A DNA stretch of 64,000 bases from Inhella gelatinilytica (GTDB lineage Bacteria; Pseudomonadota; Gammaproteobacteria; Burkholderiales; Burkholderiaceae_C): NCBI RefSeq assembly GCF_016093295.1, contig NZ_JAEDAL010000001.1:1020460-1084459 (forward strand), in the 5' to 3' direction. The notes under the pieces are model-generated. The model saw only the letters and a list, made by a program, of their open reading frames with translations. It had not been told where the DNA came from and did not search any database. The translations under genes and the position numbers were made by a program. Below, piece by piece: positions 12,077 through 21,580 of the stretch (its first letter is position 1; the number at the start of each line of letters is the position of its first letter).

Positions 12077-13609
12077 TCAGGCTCGCGGCTTGAACAGGGC
12101 TTCGCAGGTACTCCGTGAAGCATCCGCCTTGTCCAGCTTGCCGCACACCGGCCCCAACTGCCCTTGCACCCGGGCCACGGCAGCCTGACCGTTGTGGGCC
12201 TTGGCCCAGCCCAGCAACTGCTCGCTGACCTTCTGCAAGGAGCGGGCGCTGCGCTCGTAGAACGCCCCCTTGTCTTTCTCGGCCTCCTGCACCAGTTGGG
12301 CCGCCAGCTTCTCAATGCGGGCGGCATCCTGCGGTGCCAGTTTCACGAGGTTTTCGAAATAGGTGGCACCCCATTGCAGACGGGTGGCGGGGCCCTCGCT
12401 CTTATTGAAAGCCTGCTCGAACCATGACAGCGCTTCGTCCTTGCGGCCCGTCTTGCGGGCGTTGGCTCCCAGCTGGTTCATCAGGTAATAGGGCGAATGG
12501 CTCTTGCTCAGGTTGGCTTTGAGCAGAGCGTCACTTTCACTCCACAGCCCGGCCAGCCCCAGCACGTGCCCGGCAGCGGTCATCACCGCTTGGCGCTCGT
12601 ATCCGTCCTGAATTTCACGATCCAACAACGCGGTCAGCCCTCGGACCTCATTCAACAAGGTGGCTTCGAGCTTGGGGGAAATGTCGGCTTTGTCCAGATC
12701 AAGGCGCGCCAACTCCACGCGTGCCGCCAAGCAGTTGATGCGATCGGCTCGGGAGAGTTGCGTGTCGTTCTGCTGTTGCAGCAAGGCCTGCTGGAAGGCG
12801 TGAACCAGCGTGATGCGGTCGGCCCCGGCCTTGGGGTGCAAGGCCCGCACCAGGTCATCGGCGCTGTTGCTCAGCACGTCCAGGTGCTGGCGCACCTTCT
12901 TGGCGTCCCCAAGCAGGCTGCCGACCCAGGCTGCATCACCTTGGGCTGGGTTGGCGCCGGCGGCGAGCGACTTCAGCTTCAGCCGCGTGCGGGCTTCGTC
13001 CGGGACGCCGCGCCCTTGGGCCAAACGCTGCAGGACCGCACCGCGATCCGCCGCACCCACCAACGACTGCTCGTCGGTTTCCCAAGAATAAAAGCTCAGC
13101 AACTGCCATTCGCCGGCCTTGAGGGGCTTGCCGGCCTGGGCATCCGCCAACACGGCCTTGATGGGGCGCCCCCCCGAGAGGCCCATTTGGAACAGTTTGA
13201 CGACCCGCGCCGCGTCGGCTTCGCCCGGCAGGCGCGTGAGCTCCTGCCCGTCGCCGTTGAACAGGATCATGGTTGGGTAACCCCGCACCTTGAAGCGGGC
13301 CCCGAGCTTTTGGGCGCCGGGCAGGTCGCCGTCGATGAGCACGGGGATGACGGCGTGACTTTGCTCAATGAAGTCCGCGCGGTTGAACAGCGTGGCCTTG
13401 AGCTGGTTGCAGGGTGGGCACCATTTGGCCCCCCAGTACAGCAGCACGGGCTTCTTCTCGGCCTTCGCGGCTTGGAAGGCGGCTTCGATGTCCGCGTCCT
13501 GGCTGGCGGCACGCCACGCGATGCCGGGCGGCATGTCCAGCGCCGCCTGGGCGGGGGCGGTAAAGGCCAGAACGAGGGAAAGGCTCAGGGCGCTTAGGGC
13601 TATTCGCAT
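12077..13609 (-). CDS. Periplasmic thioredoxin-fold protein with helical-repeat C-terminus
   Basis: 510 residues. A signal peptide (MRIALSALSLSLVLAFTAPAQA) is followed by a thioredoxin-like domain with the redox motif WCPPC and a cis-Pro loop at RGYPTMI. This looks like the thioredoxin_7/DsbD-gamma type. From about residue 180 onward the protein is all-helical and repeat-like (for example GRKDEALSWFEQAF), resembling TPR units. It probably acts as a periplasmic thiol oxidoreductase or client-binding protein, substrate unknown. The start is set by the signal peptide; in-frame sequence upstream has no export character. It is divergent from the hemerythrin gene (58 bases) and heads the run leading to metH. 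Confidence 0.85.
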   Translation of the reverse strand: MRIALSALSLSLVLAFTAPAQAALDMPPGIAWRAASQDADIEAAFQAAKAEKKPVLLYWGAKWCPPCNQLKATLFNRADFIEQSHAVIPVLIDGDLPGAQKLGARFKVRGYPTMILFNGDGQELTRLPGEADAARVVKLFQMGLSGGRPIKAVLADAQAGKPLKAGEWQLLSFYSWETDEQSLVGAADRGAVLQRLAQGRGVPDEARTRLKLKSLAAGANPAQGDAAWVGSLLGDAKKVRQHLDVLSNSADDLVRALHPKAGADRITLVHAFQQALLQQQNDTQLSRADRINCLAARVELARLDLDKADISPKLEATLLNEVRGLTALLDREIQDGYERQAVMTAAGHVLGLAGLWSESDALLKANLSKSHSPYYLMNQLGANARKTGRKDEALSWFEQAFNKSEGPATRLQWGATYFENLVKLAPQDAARIEKLAAQLVQEAEKDKGAFYERSARSLQKVSEQLLGWAKAHNGQAAVARVQGQLGPVCGKLDKADASRSTCEALFKPRA

Positions 13610-13667
13610 GACGTGTAGGAAAAAAGAACTGACGCTTATATTGTCCGGCCATGTGCAATCCACTGCG

Positions 13668-16304
13668 ATGCGTCCGCCCTCAATGAAAGCCCTGAGCGTT
13701 TTTGTTTGGAACGAGGTCTTTGGCACCGGCCTTGGGGACATCGACGACCAGCACAAACGCTTGGTGGACTTGCTGAACCAAGTGGCCAGCCAACTGGCCT
13801 TTGGCGTGGACCGCGAGGCGCTCGCGCGGGTGTTTCGGGAGCTGGTGTCTTACACCGAATACCACTTCCGCCATGAGGAGGCGCTGTGGGCGCAGCACTT
13901 GGGCGGGGAGGCCGATGAGCGCTCACACCGCGAGCGCCATGCTGAGTTTGAGCGCAAGCTGGAGCAGTTGGCGGCGACTGGGAGCGCGGGAGAGATTGAC
14001 CCTGAAACCTTGCTGGATTTTTTGGTGCGCTGGTTGGCCGGGCACATTCTTCGGGCCGACCGCTACTTCGCTCTGTGCGTGATCGGGCTGCGCGAAGGCC
14101 TGAGCCTTCCCCAGGCTCGGGCGCGTGCCGCCGACCAGGTGCAAAAGCACGAGGGCCTGATGGAGCTGGTGCTCACGGTCACCTCGGCGCTGTCCAAAAA
14201 CACCCTGCGCCTCATGCAGGAGCTTCATGCCCGTTCGAACGAGGCCCAGCGCCTGCGCCAGGCGGCCAGCGTTTTTGCGAACGCCAACGAAGCCATCATG
14301 ATCACCGACCCGCAGGGCACCATTCTGGATGTCAATGCCGCGTTTGAGCACATCACGGGGTTCCCCCGCGCTGAGGCGGTGGGGCACAACGCGCGATTGC
14401 TCAAGGTCGATGAACATGAGGCCGCGTTCTACGGGGACATGTGGACGGCGCTGATGTTGCAAGGGCGCTGGCACGGTGAAGTTTGGGGGCGGCGGCGCAA
14501 CGGGGAGTTGTTTGCCAAGCTCCAAACCATCAGCGCGGTGCGCAACGACATGGGCGAGTTGGCCCACTATGTCTGTTTGTTTACGGACATCACAGCGGCC
14601 AAGGAGCATCAGAAGAAGCTGGCGGATGCGACGCACTTTGACGCGCTGACCCATTTGCCCAACCGCACCCTGCTGACCGACCGCATGCACGGGCTGCTGG
14701 CGCAACTGCCCCATGCCGGGGGGACCTTGGCGGTGGCCTGCCTCGACCTCGACGCCTTTCATGAGGTCAATGCCCAGTGCGGCCATACGGGCGGCGACCG
14801 GGTGTTGACCCAGTTGGCTTCCCGCTTGCATTCGGGTCTGCCCGAAACGGCGCTTCTCGCGCGGTTGGGGGGTGATGAATTCGCACTGGTGGTGATGTGC
14901 TCTGGAGGCCGGTCGGACGCGGTGGCGGCGCTGAGTGCGGTTCGAGAGGCCGTGGCACAGCCCTTGGAGGTGGACGGGCGACGCTGGCAGCTCAGCGCGA
15001 GCATGGGTGCCGTGCTGCTTCAGGCGGCCGACGGGAGTGTGGCACCGGATCAGCTCCTGCGCAGTGCCGCACAAGCGCTCTTCAAGGCCAAGCAGTCTGG
15101 GCGCAATCGGCTGCATGTTTTCGATGCCGATCGGGACCGCATGGTGCGGGGGCGCCTGGAACAGGTGGAACTGGTTCGGCAGGCGTTGGAGGCGGGGCAG
15201 TTCGAGCTCTTTTATCAGCCCAAGGTCCACATGCGCAGTGGCGCGATGCTGGGCGTCGAGGCGCTGATTCGCTGGCGGCATCCAGAGCGCGGCCTGGTGC
15301 TCCCGGGGGAGTTTCTGCCCGGGGTCGAAGGCCACTCCGTGGGCCTGGCCCTGGACGATTGGGTCTTGGACGCGGCCCTGCAGCAGCAGGCTCAGTGGCG
15401 CACGCAAGGCGTGGAATTGACCGTTAGTGTGAATGTGTCAGCCGCGCAACTGAGCCGCCCGGACTTCTTGCAGGTGCTGCAAGAGGCTTTAGCCCGGCAT
15501 CCGACCGTCCGCCCAGGAGACCTGGAGTTGGAAGTGTTGGAGTCCAGTGCGCTCAAGGACATGGCGCGGGTTTCCTGCCTCATCGACGCGTGTCGGGCGC
15601 TGGGCGTGGACTTCGCGATCGACGACTTCGGAACGGGCTACTCCTCGCTGGCTTACCTCAAGGAGTTGGGCGCGCAGTGCCTCAAAGTGGACCAGAGATT
15701 TGTGCGAGATGTCCTGGAGGACCCGGACGACTTGTCCATCTTGGATGCCGTTCTGGGTTTGGCGCGTGCCTTTCGCCGTCAAGTGGTGGCAGAGGGGGTG
15801 GAAACCGTGGCGCACGGGGAAATGCTTTTGCATCTAGGTTATGAGTTCGCACAGGGCTATGCCATCGCGCGCCCCATGCCGGCGCAAGAAATCCCCGCCT
15901 GGAAAGCGACGTGGCAACCCGATGCGGTGTGGCAGGCCTGTGCCCGCTTGCCACACGAGCGCTTGCAATTGCTGCGGGCGGTCGTGAAGGAGCGCGCCTG
16001 GTGCCAAGCGCTCTTGCAAAGACTGCAGGGACAAGGGAGTGAGCACCCGGAGCCTCCCTTGATTCCGGGGCTGTCAGACCACCCTGAGAAGCTTTGGGAG
16101 GCCTGGGGCGTCGAAGCGTCTGTGGCGGAGGCCTTGGATTGGACCGAGGCCTGCGAACTGGGTACGCTCCTGCGTACTTGCGCGCAGGCGTGGCTGCGAG
16201 AGGCGGAGCTCTCTGGGCAGCCCCTTCAGGCCGAAGCGCTGCAGGAATTGGTGGCCCTGCGCGATCGCTGGATCGCCGCGCTCAAAGCACTGGCGCTGGG
16301 ATAG
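13668..16304 (+). CDS. Hemerythrin-PAS-GGDEF-EAL cyclic di-GMP enzyme
   Basis: 878 residues, with a second possible ATG five codons in. Residues 1-140 are a bacteriohemerythrin domain with all expected di-iron ligands in pattern: DDQHKRL, HFRHEEALW, HRERHAEF and GHILRAD. A PAS domain follows at about 197-305 (IMITDPQGTILDVNAAFEHITGF). Next is GGDEF at about 325-485 with the motif LGGDEF but no RxxD inhibitory site. EAL lies at about 488-735 with EALIRW, NVSAAQL, DDFGTGYSS, LKVDQRF and AEGVET, so phosphodiesterase residues look intact. About 140 extra residues follow. It is soluble, and most likely an oxygen- or redox-responsive bifunctional cyclic di-GMP enzyme. Whether the GGDEF is active or only a GTP-binding regulator is open. 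Confidence 0.93.
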   Translation: MRPPSMKALSVFVWNEVFGTGLGDIDDQHKRLVDLLNQVASQLAFGVDREALARVFRELVSYTEYHFRHEEALWAQHLGGEADERSHRERHAEFERKLEQLAATGSAGEIDPETLLDFLVRWLAGHILRADRYFALCVIGLREGLSLPQARARAADQVQKHEGLMELVLTVTSALSKNTLRLMQELHARSNEAQRLRQAASVFANANEAIMITDPQGTILDVNAAFEHITGFPRAEAVGHNARLLKVDEHEAAFYGDMWTALMLQGRWHGEVWGRRRNGELFAKLQTISAVRNDMGELAHYVCLFTDITAAKEHQKKLADATHFDALTHLPNRTLLTDRMHGLLAQLPHAGGTLAVACLDLDAFHEVNAQCGHTGGDRVLTQLASRLHSGLPETALLARLGGDEFALVVMCSGGRSDAVAALSAVREAVAQPLEVDGRRWQLSASMGAVLLQAADGSVAPDQLLRSAAQALFKAKQSGRNRLHVFDADRDRMVRGRLEQVELVRQALEAGQFELFYQPKVHMRSGAMLGVEALIRWRHPERGLVLPGEFLPGVEGHSVGLALDDWVLDAALQQQAQWRTQGVELTVSVNVSAAQLSRPDFLQVLQEALARHPTVRPGDLELEVLESSALKDMARVSCLIDACRALGVDFAIDDFGTGYSSLAYLKELGAQCLKVDQRFVRDVLEDPDDLSILDAVLGLARAFRRQVVAEGVETVAHGEMLLHLGYEFAQGYAIARPMPAQEIPAWKATWQPDAVWQACARLPHERLQLLRAVVKERAWCQALLQRLQGQGSEHPEPPLIPGLSDHPEKLWEAWGVEASVAEALDWTEACELGTLLRTCAQAWLREAELSGQPLQAEALQELVALRDRWIAALKALALG

Positions 16305-16330
16305 TCCAGCGCCAGGTTAGCGGCCGGTGA

Positions 16331-16513
16331 TCAGGCCGCCAGTGGCCAGTGCGGCTCGTCCGTGCCGTCCGCCGTGTGAACGAACGACACATAGGGCACT
16401 TCAACGCCCCATTCTTCGGCGGCCGGTTCCACCGGGGTGGGCGCGGTCCAGCGGCGCAGCAGGCTGGCCACCAGGGGCAGCGTGGCGGGGCCGGGGTTTG
16501 TTTGTTTGTTCAT
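16331..16513 (-). CDS. Small hypothetical protein (60 aa)
   Basis: A short minus-strand gene, starting MNKQTNPGPATLPLV and ending in a Trp/His-containing acidic tail (DGTDEPHWPLAA). The chosen ATG has a good ribosome-binding sequence (AAGGGA) six bases upstream. Two earlier in-frame ATGs lack one. It has no membrane helix, no cysteines and no motif I recognise. It lies between the convergent hemerythrin gene and a receptor gene transcribed in the same direction. A CRP-like palindrome sits about 60-75 bases upstream. Confidence 0.4.
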   Translation of the reverse strand: MNKQTNPGPATLPLVASLLRRWTAPTPVEPAAEEWGVEVPYVSFVHTADGTDEPHWPLAA

Positions 16514-16563
16514 GGCCATCCCTTGAGTCATCGTCAGAATGGCCCTCATTTTGAGCAGCGACG

Positions 16564-16590
16564 TGTGACCGCCATGTGACGGCCATCACG
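16564..16590. promoter_or_regulatory. CRP/FNR-like palindrome within a tandem 11-bp repeat
   Basis: TGTGACCGCCA is followed immediately by TGTGACGGCCA. The second copy runs into TCACG, giving TGTGA-N6-TCACG, one mismatch from the CRP consensus TGTGA-N6-TCACA. It lies upstream of the 60-residue small gene and downstream of the six-helix receptor gene. I saw no convincing -35/-10 pair beside it, so its role is a guess. Confidence 0.3.
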
Positions 16591-16614
16591 TTGACGCGGC
16601 CTTAGACGTGGGTG

Positions 16615-18123
16615 TCAGAAAAAGTCCACACCGCCCGGTTCTTCGGCGCGCTGGTGCGCAGCACTGCGGGACATGTTGGCCTGATGGTCTTGAGCCGCCT
16701 GCGCCGCTTTGACGCGCGTTTCTTCGAGCAGCTTGGTGAGCTTGGCGTCGTCGCCGAGCCGGAAACTGGAAAGCACCTCCGCCAGTCGCACGGCTTCCGT
16801 CAACAACTCGCTGGCAATTTCACCGCCGCGCACGGCGACTTCCACGTTTTGAGCGGTCACCGCGTCCAATTCCTTGACGGAGGTCGTGACCACGTCGATG
16901 GAGGCTGCGTGCTCGGCGGAATCGGCGGTTAGGTTCTTGAACACCGCCCCCACGCCCTGCACGGAGTGAACCAAGTCGTTCATTGCGGTGCCGGCCTCGT
17001 TGCTCAAGCGGCTGCCCCGTTCCACGGTCTCCAGCGACGCGGCGATCAGGGACTTGATTTCTTTGGCGGCTTCCGAGGAACGGCCCGCCAGCATGCGCAC
17101 TTCGGTGGCCACCACCGCAAACCCGCGCCCGGCCTCACCGGCCCGGGCGGCCTCCACCGCGGCGTTCAGGGCCAGGATGTTGGTTTGAAAGGCGATGCTG
17201 TCGATGGTGCCGATGATGTCGGTGATGCGGCGCGAGGACTGGTCGATGTCCTGCATGGTGCGCACGAGTTGGCCCACCACGCCCCCGCCCCGGGTGGCCA
17301 TGGAGGCGGCCTCATCGGCCAGCGTGTGCGCTTCCTTGGCGGCGCGGGCCGACTCTTGCACGATGACGTTGATTTGCTCCAGGCTCAGGGCGGCGTCTCG
17401 CAGGCCCGAGGCCGTGCGGTCGGTGCGTTCGCTCAACAGCGAAGCGCTGCTGCCGACCTCTTGGGCTGCCCCTTGAACCAGGGTGATGGCTTCGCGCACC
17501 TCACGCAGGGCCACGGCCATGCGGGTTTGCACATGCTTGAGCCGTTTGCCGATCTCGGACTCGGTGCGAACCACATCCAGGTTGAGCCGAATGGGGCCAT
17601 CGCGACCCATGGCGTTGACCAAGAATTCGAGCTCGAAACGCTCGGCGGCTTCGCGGGCCAGGCTGCGGGCAATGACGCCCAAGACAACCGAGAGGGCGCC
17701 GATGTAGGCCGCTGAACCCAGGGAGCGCCACCCTTCCCAGGCCAACTCGGCGAGCACATAGCTGACACCGGCCAGGGCGATGGGGCGCCAATCGCGGTAG
17801 GGCAGGAGCAAACACAGCGTGACCGGCATGGCCGACTCCAGCGCTGCAAAGTCAACGGCGGCTTTGTCTCTGAATTCATGCTGCGCCAGGACCAAGACCA
17901 CATTGAGCAGGGCCATGCCCAAGCGTGCGGGGGACCGGCCACTGTGCTGCCACATTAGAAAGAGGGCGGCCCCCAGTGCCGCGGCGCCGATCATGCCCCC
18001 CGTGCCCAAGCGCTGGGCGGCGTGGGCCAATCCCACCACGGCCAGGGCATTGACCAGGGTGAGACCAAACAAAATCCGGTCTTGGGCTTTGGAGCTGGCT
18101 CCCAGCGAATTGGAGGTGCTCAC
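16615..18123 (-). CDS. Methyl-accepting chemotaxis protein with 6TM sensor, no HAMP
   Basis: 502 residues. The first roughly 160 are six hydrophobic helices with only short loops, so there is no periplasmic ligand-binding domain. No HAMP domain is apparent. The cytoplasmic signalling domain covers about 190-450, with the conserved hairpin tip FQTNILALNAAVEAARAGE near residue 328. A flexible tail ends in GGVDFF. It should couple to CheA/CheW and may sense a membrane-related cue such as energy state. It is divergent from the CheY-like gene at 18283. The last residues resemble the end of the CheZ-like protein at 30038-30550. Confidence 0.93.
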   Translation of the reverse strand: MSTSNSLGASSKAQDRILFGLTLVNALAVVGLAHAAQRLGTGGMIGAAALGAALFLMWQHSGRSPARLGMALLNVVLVLAQHEFRDKAAVDFAALESAMPVTLCLLLPYRDWRPIALAGVSYVLAELAWEGWRSLGSAAYIGALSVVLGVIARSLAREAAERFELEFLVNAMGRDGPIRLNLDVVRTESEIGKRLKHVQTRMAVALREVREAITLVQGAAQEVGSSASLLSERTDRTASGLRDAALSLEQINVIVQESARAAKEAHTLADEAASMATRGGGVVGQLVRTMQDIDQSSRRITDIIGTIDSIAFQTNILALNAAVEAARAGEAGRGFAVVATEVRMLAGRSSEAAKEIKSLIAASLETVERGSRLSNEAGTAMNDLVHSVQGVGAVFKNLTADSAEHAASIDVVTTSVKELDAVTAQNVEVAVRGGEIASELLTEAVRLAEVLSSFRLGDDAKLTKLLEETRVKAAQAAQDHQANMSRSAAHQRAEEPGGVDFF

Positions 18124-18282
18124 ATCGTTCCTTGTTCTGAAGATTTCGGGCTTGCAACCAGGGGCTTCGGGTGTATCGTGCCACTCAAATGAGGCTCCAG
18201 GCCCTAGGGCGACTGCGGGTCTGACTCAGGGTAGCCCACCGCCCGCCCATCGGGGGCAGACTTTGAAAACGAAGAGGTCACT

Positions 18283-18648
18283 TTGAAGTCCGTGCTGATC
18301 GTTGAAGACCAGGAAGAGATCCGGGAACTCATTCGGGTGACGTTGGAATTTGAGAATTTCTCGATCGACGAGGCGGCCAATGGCGAGGAAGGCCTTCGCA
18401 AGGCCCAGCGCACCAAGCCCAACTTGGTGCTGATGGACGTGATGATGCCCGGCGCCATCGATGGGCTGACCGCCTGCAGTCGCATTCGCTCGGATCCGGG
18501 CTTGTCAGGCACCAAGGTGGTGATGTTGACTTCAAGAACGGACCCCCGCGACCGCGCGGAAGGCCTGCGCATGGGGGCGAGCGCCTATCTGCTCAAACCT
18601 TTCAGCCCGTTGGAGCTGATCACGGTGTGCCAGAAGGTGTTGCGTTGA
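18283..18648 (+). CDS. CheY-like single-domain response regulator
   Basis: 121 residues, a lone receiver domain. It has the acidic pair in VLIVEDQEE, phosphoacceptor Asp52 in [10 protein letters not shown], the switch Thr/Ser in VVMLTSR, and the conserved Lys in YLLKPFSP. There is no output domain. The start is TTG: a strong ribosome-binding sequence (AGAGGT) sits six bases before it and no ATG or GTG is suitably placed. Its last 29 bases overlap the 3' end of convergent cheB. Its location between a receptor and cheB suggests a role in phosphotransfer within the chemotaxis system, perhaps as a phosphate sink. Confidence 0.88.
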   Translation: MKSVLIVEDQEEIRELIRVTLEFENFSIDEAANGEEGLRKAQRTKPNLVLMDVMMPGAIDGLTACSRIRSDPGLSGTKVVMLTSRTDPRDRAEGLRMGASAYLLKPFSPLELITVCQKVLR

Positions 18649-19705
18649 CCGCCTGAAGGCGCTCCACGACCGCCGAACCGATGGCGCCCAGCGGCAGCGA
18701 CTGCACGGCCGCCCCCATTTCAAACGCCGCCTTGGGCATGCCGTAGACAACACAAGAGGCCTCGTCTTGCGCCACGGTGTAAGCGCCGGCTTTGCGCATC
18801 TCCAGCAGGCCGCGGGCGCCGTCGTCTCCCATCCCGGTCAGGATCACCCCCAGGGCATTGCGCCCCGCGCAGCGGGCAACGGAGCGAAACAGCACGTCCA
18901 CTGACGGCTTGTGGTGGTTCACGAGAGGGCCATCCTTCACTTCCACCCGGTACTGCGCGCCGCTGCGCGTGAGCTGCATGTGCTTGCCCCCGGGGGCGAT
19001 CAAGACCCGGCCCGCCAGCACGCGGTCGCCGTCCTTGGCCTCAATCACGTCGAAGCCGGAGACACGGGTCAATCGCTCGGCCAGACTCGCCGTGAAGCCG
19101 GGGGGCATGTGTTGGACCCAAACGATTCCCGCCGGTAGGGTGTTGGGTAGGCCCTGCAAGAAGTTCTCAAAGGTCTGGACGCCCCCGGTGGAGCTACCCA
19201 CGGCCACGATGCGGTCGGTGGTTTCGGCCATCGCCGCGGCGGGTGCCGGGGCTTGGACCGGGTGAGTGGGGGCGGGGGCACGCGGCGCCTGGGGCTTGGG
19301 CAGGGCACGCAGATTGGCAGCGGCGGCGGCCTTCACCGCGGGAATCAGTCCATTGGCGTCATCCGCCAAGAAATCGCGCAAACCAATCTTGGGCTTGGTA
19401 ACAAAGGCCACCGCGCCGGCGGCCAGGGCTTGCAGTGTGGTTTCCGCGCCAGCCTGCGTCAGCGTGGAGCACATCACCACGGGCAGGGGGTGTTCGCTCA
19501 TCAGCTGGCGCAAAAAACTGATGCCATCCATGCGCGGCATTTCGACATCCAGCACCAGCACATCGGGTGGGTTGGCCTTGATCTTGGGCCAGGCGAAGAG
19601 CGGGTCGCTGGCCGTGAATTGCACTTGCAGGCCGGCCTGGGTGAGCAGCTGACTGAGCTGCTGGCGCACGACGGCCGAGTCGTCGACGATGGCGACGCGA
19701 ATCAT
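18620..19705 (-). CDS. cheB: Chemoreceptor methylesterase/deamidase CheB
   Basis: 361 residues. It has an N-terminal receiver domain with phosphoacceptor Asp53 ([13 protein letters not shown]), a Pro/Ala linker near 135-160, and a methylesterase domain with catalytic Ser in VGSSTGG, His in VQHMPPGFT and Asp in GMGDDGARG. It removes methyl groups from glutamyl residues of receptors during adaptation. It is the last gene of the chemotaxis operon, 10 bases after cheD. Its 3' end overlaps a convergent CheY-like gene. Confidence 0.97.
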   Translation of the reverse strand: MIRVAIVDDSAVVRQQLSQLLTQAGLQVQFTASDPLFAWPKIKANPPDVLVLDVEMPRMDGISFLRQLMSEHPLPVVMCSTLTQAGAETTLQALAAGAVAFVTKPKIGLRDFLADDANGLIPAVKAAAAANLRALPKPQAPRAPAPTHPVQAPAPAAAMAETTDRIVAVGSSTGGVQTFENFLQGLPNTLPAGIVWVQHMPPGFTASLAERLTRVSGFDVIEAKDGDRVLAGRVLIAPGGKHMQLTRSGAQYRVEVKDGPLVNHHKPSVDVLFRSVARCAGRNALGVILTGMGDDGARGLLEMRKAGAYTVAQDEASCVVYGMPKAAFEMGAAVQSLPLGAIGSAVVERLQAVNATPSGTP

Positions 19706-19715
19706 GGGACAGCCT

Positions 19716-20255
19716 TTATCGGGGGGTGGAATTGACGCACTTGCCGCGCGTCATGGTCACCAGCCCTTGGGGCAGCTGCAGCGTGACGGTGCGGGGCACG
19801 GTGTCGCCCACATCGACGCCTTGAAGCTGAAACCCGTGTTGATCCAACAGGCTCCAGCCCTGCTCGATGTTGCGCTCGCCCACGTTGAACTTCACGTTCA
19901 TGGCGTCGGGCAGGGTGTCAGCGCCCCCGTACAGGTGCGCGTGATAGTCCTTGGGCTGGGTGCCCTGCAGCCGGATCTGCTGAACGAGCAACTCCAGCGC
20001 CTCGTCGCCGTAGCGACCATCCAGCGGTTCACCGGCGCGTCGGGTCCGACCGGGGAGCAGATAGTGGCACATGCCCCCCAAGCCGCGCTGCGGGTGCCAG
20101 AGCGTGACCGCCACGCACGAGCCCAGCAGGGTTTTCAGCGTGCCGCTGGCACCAAAGTGCCACTGCCCCGGCAGCAGGTTGCGCAGTTCAGGCGCTGGGG
20201 CTGTCGGGGGGGTGAAGGGGCGGGGTGTAAAGACGGGTTTGGGTGGCTTATGCAT
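19716..20255 (-). CDS. cheD: Chemoreceptor glutamine deamidase CheD
   Basis: 179 residues. The family's catalytic Cys47 in [11 protein letters not shown] and His64 in GMCHYLLP are spaced as expected (17 residues apart). GERNIEQG and the C-terminal RGKCVNS are also present. It deamidates receptor glutamines and often binds CheC or receptors. The N-terminus carries a Pro-rich extension of about 25 residues. It overlaps the end of cheR by 8 bases, consistent with coupled translation, and is followed by cheB. Confidence 0.96.
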   Translation of the reverse strand: MHKPPKPVFTPRPFTPPTAPAPELRNLLPGQWHFGASGTLKTLLGSCVAVTLWHPQRGLGGMCHYLLPGRTRRAGEPLDGRYGDEALELLVQQIRLQGTQPKDYHAHLYGGADTLPDAMNVKFNVGERNIEQGWSLLDQHGFQLQGVDVGDTVPRTVTLQLPQGLVTMTRGKCVNSTPR

Positions 20256-21057
20256 GGCAATAGACGGCCGGCGCCAGGGCCCTTAAGGGCAGCCCCAGAC
20301 CGGTCAGCGACTCTGCATGCCCCGTATATAGCACGCCCTGCGGCTTGAGCCGCCCGATCACCCGTTTGACGATGTCCGCTTTGGCGGCGGCGTCAAAATA
20401 AATCAACACATTTCGCAAAAAGATGATGTCGAACTGGGGCAACTCTTTGGGTAAGGGCTGCATCAAGTTCGCCCCCATGAACTGGGCACGGGCTCGCAGT
20501 TCGGCATTCATGAGGAACTGGCCTTCGTAAGGCCCGCCGCCTTTGCGGCAGTAGCGCTTCAGGTACTCGGTGGGGATGTTGCGGCCCCGCTCCAGTGGGT
20601 AGAGCGCTTGCCGCGCCGCCTCCACCATGTTGGTGGACAAATCGGTACCGTAAATGGACCACGGGTGTTTCAGCCCCAGGCAGTCGGCCAGCAGCATGGC
20701 GATGGAGTAAGCCTCTTCGCCCGACGACGAGGCCGCGCTCCACAGCACAAACTCTTTGCTGGACTTGGCGGCCTCGGCCCGCTTGCGCAGGTCTTCAAAG
20801 TGCTGCGGTTCGCGGAAGAAATAGGTTTCGTTGGTGGTGAGCCGGTTCACCAACTCCACCATGAGCCGGTCGGGCACCTGGCCCTTGATCAGGCGCTGGG
20901 CAAAAGCTTCGACATCTTGGCCCTGGCCTTCATCCAGCGCCAGCTTTTGCAGCCGTCCATACACCAGGGCTTGTTTGGCCTCGACCAGTCGAATGCCCGA
21001 GATGCGGTGAAACAGCTCGGTGATGGCGCGAAAGGTCGAGGGCTGCAAGCCTTGCAT
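20248..21057 (-). CDS. cheR: Chemoreceptor methyltransferase CheR
   Basis: 269 residues. The N-terminal CheR helical domain (ISGIRLVEAKQALVYGRL) precedes the SAM-binding domain with RLTTNETYFFREP, WSAASSSGEEAYS, YGTDLS and FLRNVLIYFD. It methylates receptor glutamates using S-adenosylmethionine, opposing CheB. Start and stop overlap the neighbours: TGATG with cheW upstream and 8 bases with cheD downstream. One of the operon's receptors ends in a possible CheR-docking pentapeptide. Confidence 0.97.
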   Translation of the reverse strand: MQGLQPSTFRAITELFHRISGIRLVEAKQALVYGRLQKLALDEGQGQDVEAFAQRLIKGQVPDRLMVELVNRLTTNETYFFREPQHFEDLRKRAEAAKSSKEFVLWSAASSSGEEAYSIAMLLADCLGLKHPWSIYGTDLSTNMVEAARQALYPLERGRNIPTEYLKRYCRKGGGPYEGQFLMNAELRARAQFMGANLMQPLPKELPQFDIIFLRNVLIYFDAAAKADIVKRVIGRLKPQGVLYTGHAESLTGLGLPLRALAPAVYCHA

Positions 21058-21566
21058 CAGTTCACTCCTGCCTCTTGTGCGGCGCCAATGCGGGTGGCCA
21101 AGTCGGCGGGGGCGAGCAGGGTTTCCAGACTCAGCAGGGCGGCGTACCCGCTCGTGAGGTTGATCATTCCGGCGATGTACTGGGTGGGCAGTTGGATGCC
21201 CAGGCTGGGAACCGACTCCAGTTGAGTGGTCTGAAAGTCCAGCACCTCAAAGACCGCATCCACCAGGAGACCGGCCAGAACACGGGGTTGCACCTCGTCC
21301 CCGGCACACTCCACCACCACGATGGCGCTGCGCCGGCCGATCGTGGAGGCCCCGTGGCCAAAGCGGGAGGCCAGGTCAATGATGGGCACGACGGCGCCGC
21401 GCAGGTTCATCACGCCCCGCAGAAAGTCCGGCGCCCGGGGCATGGGCGTCAGCTTGCCGACTTCCAGGATCTCGCGCACGCTGTCGATGGGCACGACCAG
21501 CGACTCCCCCCCGGAGGCCAGGCGCAAGACCTGGCGGGTGGTGGCGCTTGAGGGTTCTGCGCTCAT
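21057..21566 (-). CDS. cheW: Chemotaxis coupling protein CheW
   Basis: 169 residues forming a single CheW beta-barrel domain. The typical segments VPIDSVREILEVGKLTPMPRAP, FLRGVMNLRG and VVPIIDLASRFG are present. It bridges receptors and CheA. The stop overlaps the start of cheR by one base, and the receptor gene upstream ends 14 bases before. It is the only free CheW in the window, so it probably serves all three receptors here. Confidence 0.95.
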   Translation of the reverse strand: MSAEPSSATTRQVLRLASGGESLVVPIDSVREILEVGKLTPMPRAPDFLRGVMNLRGAVVPIIDLASRFGHGASTIGRRSAIVVVECAGDEVQPRVLAGLLVDAVFEVLDFQTTQLESVPSLGIQLPTQYIAGMINLTSGYAALLSLETLLAPADLATRIGAAQEAGVN

Positions 21567-21580
21567 GGGGGTACTCGGGC

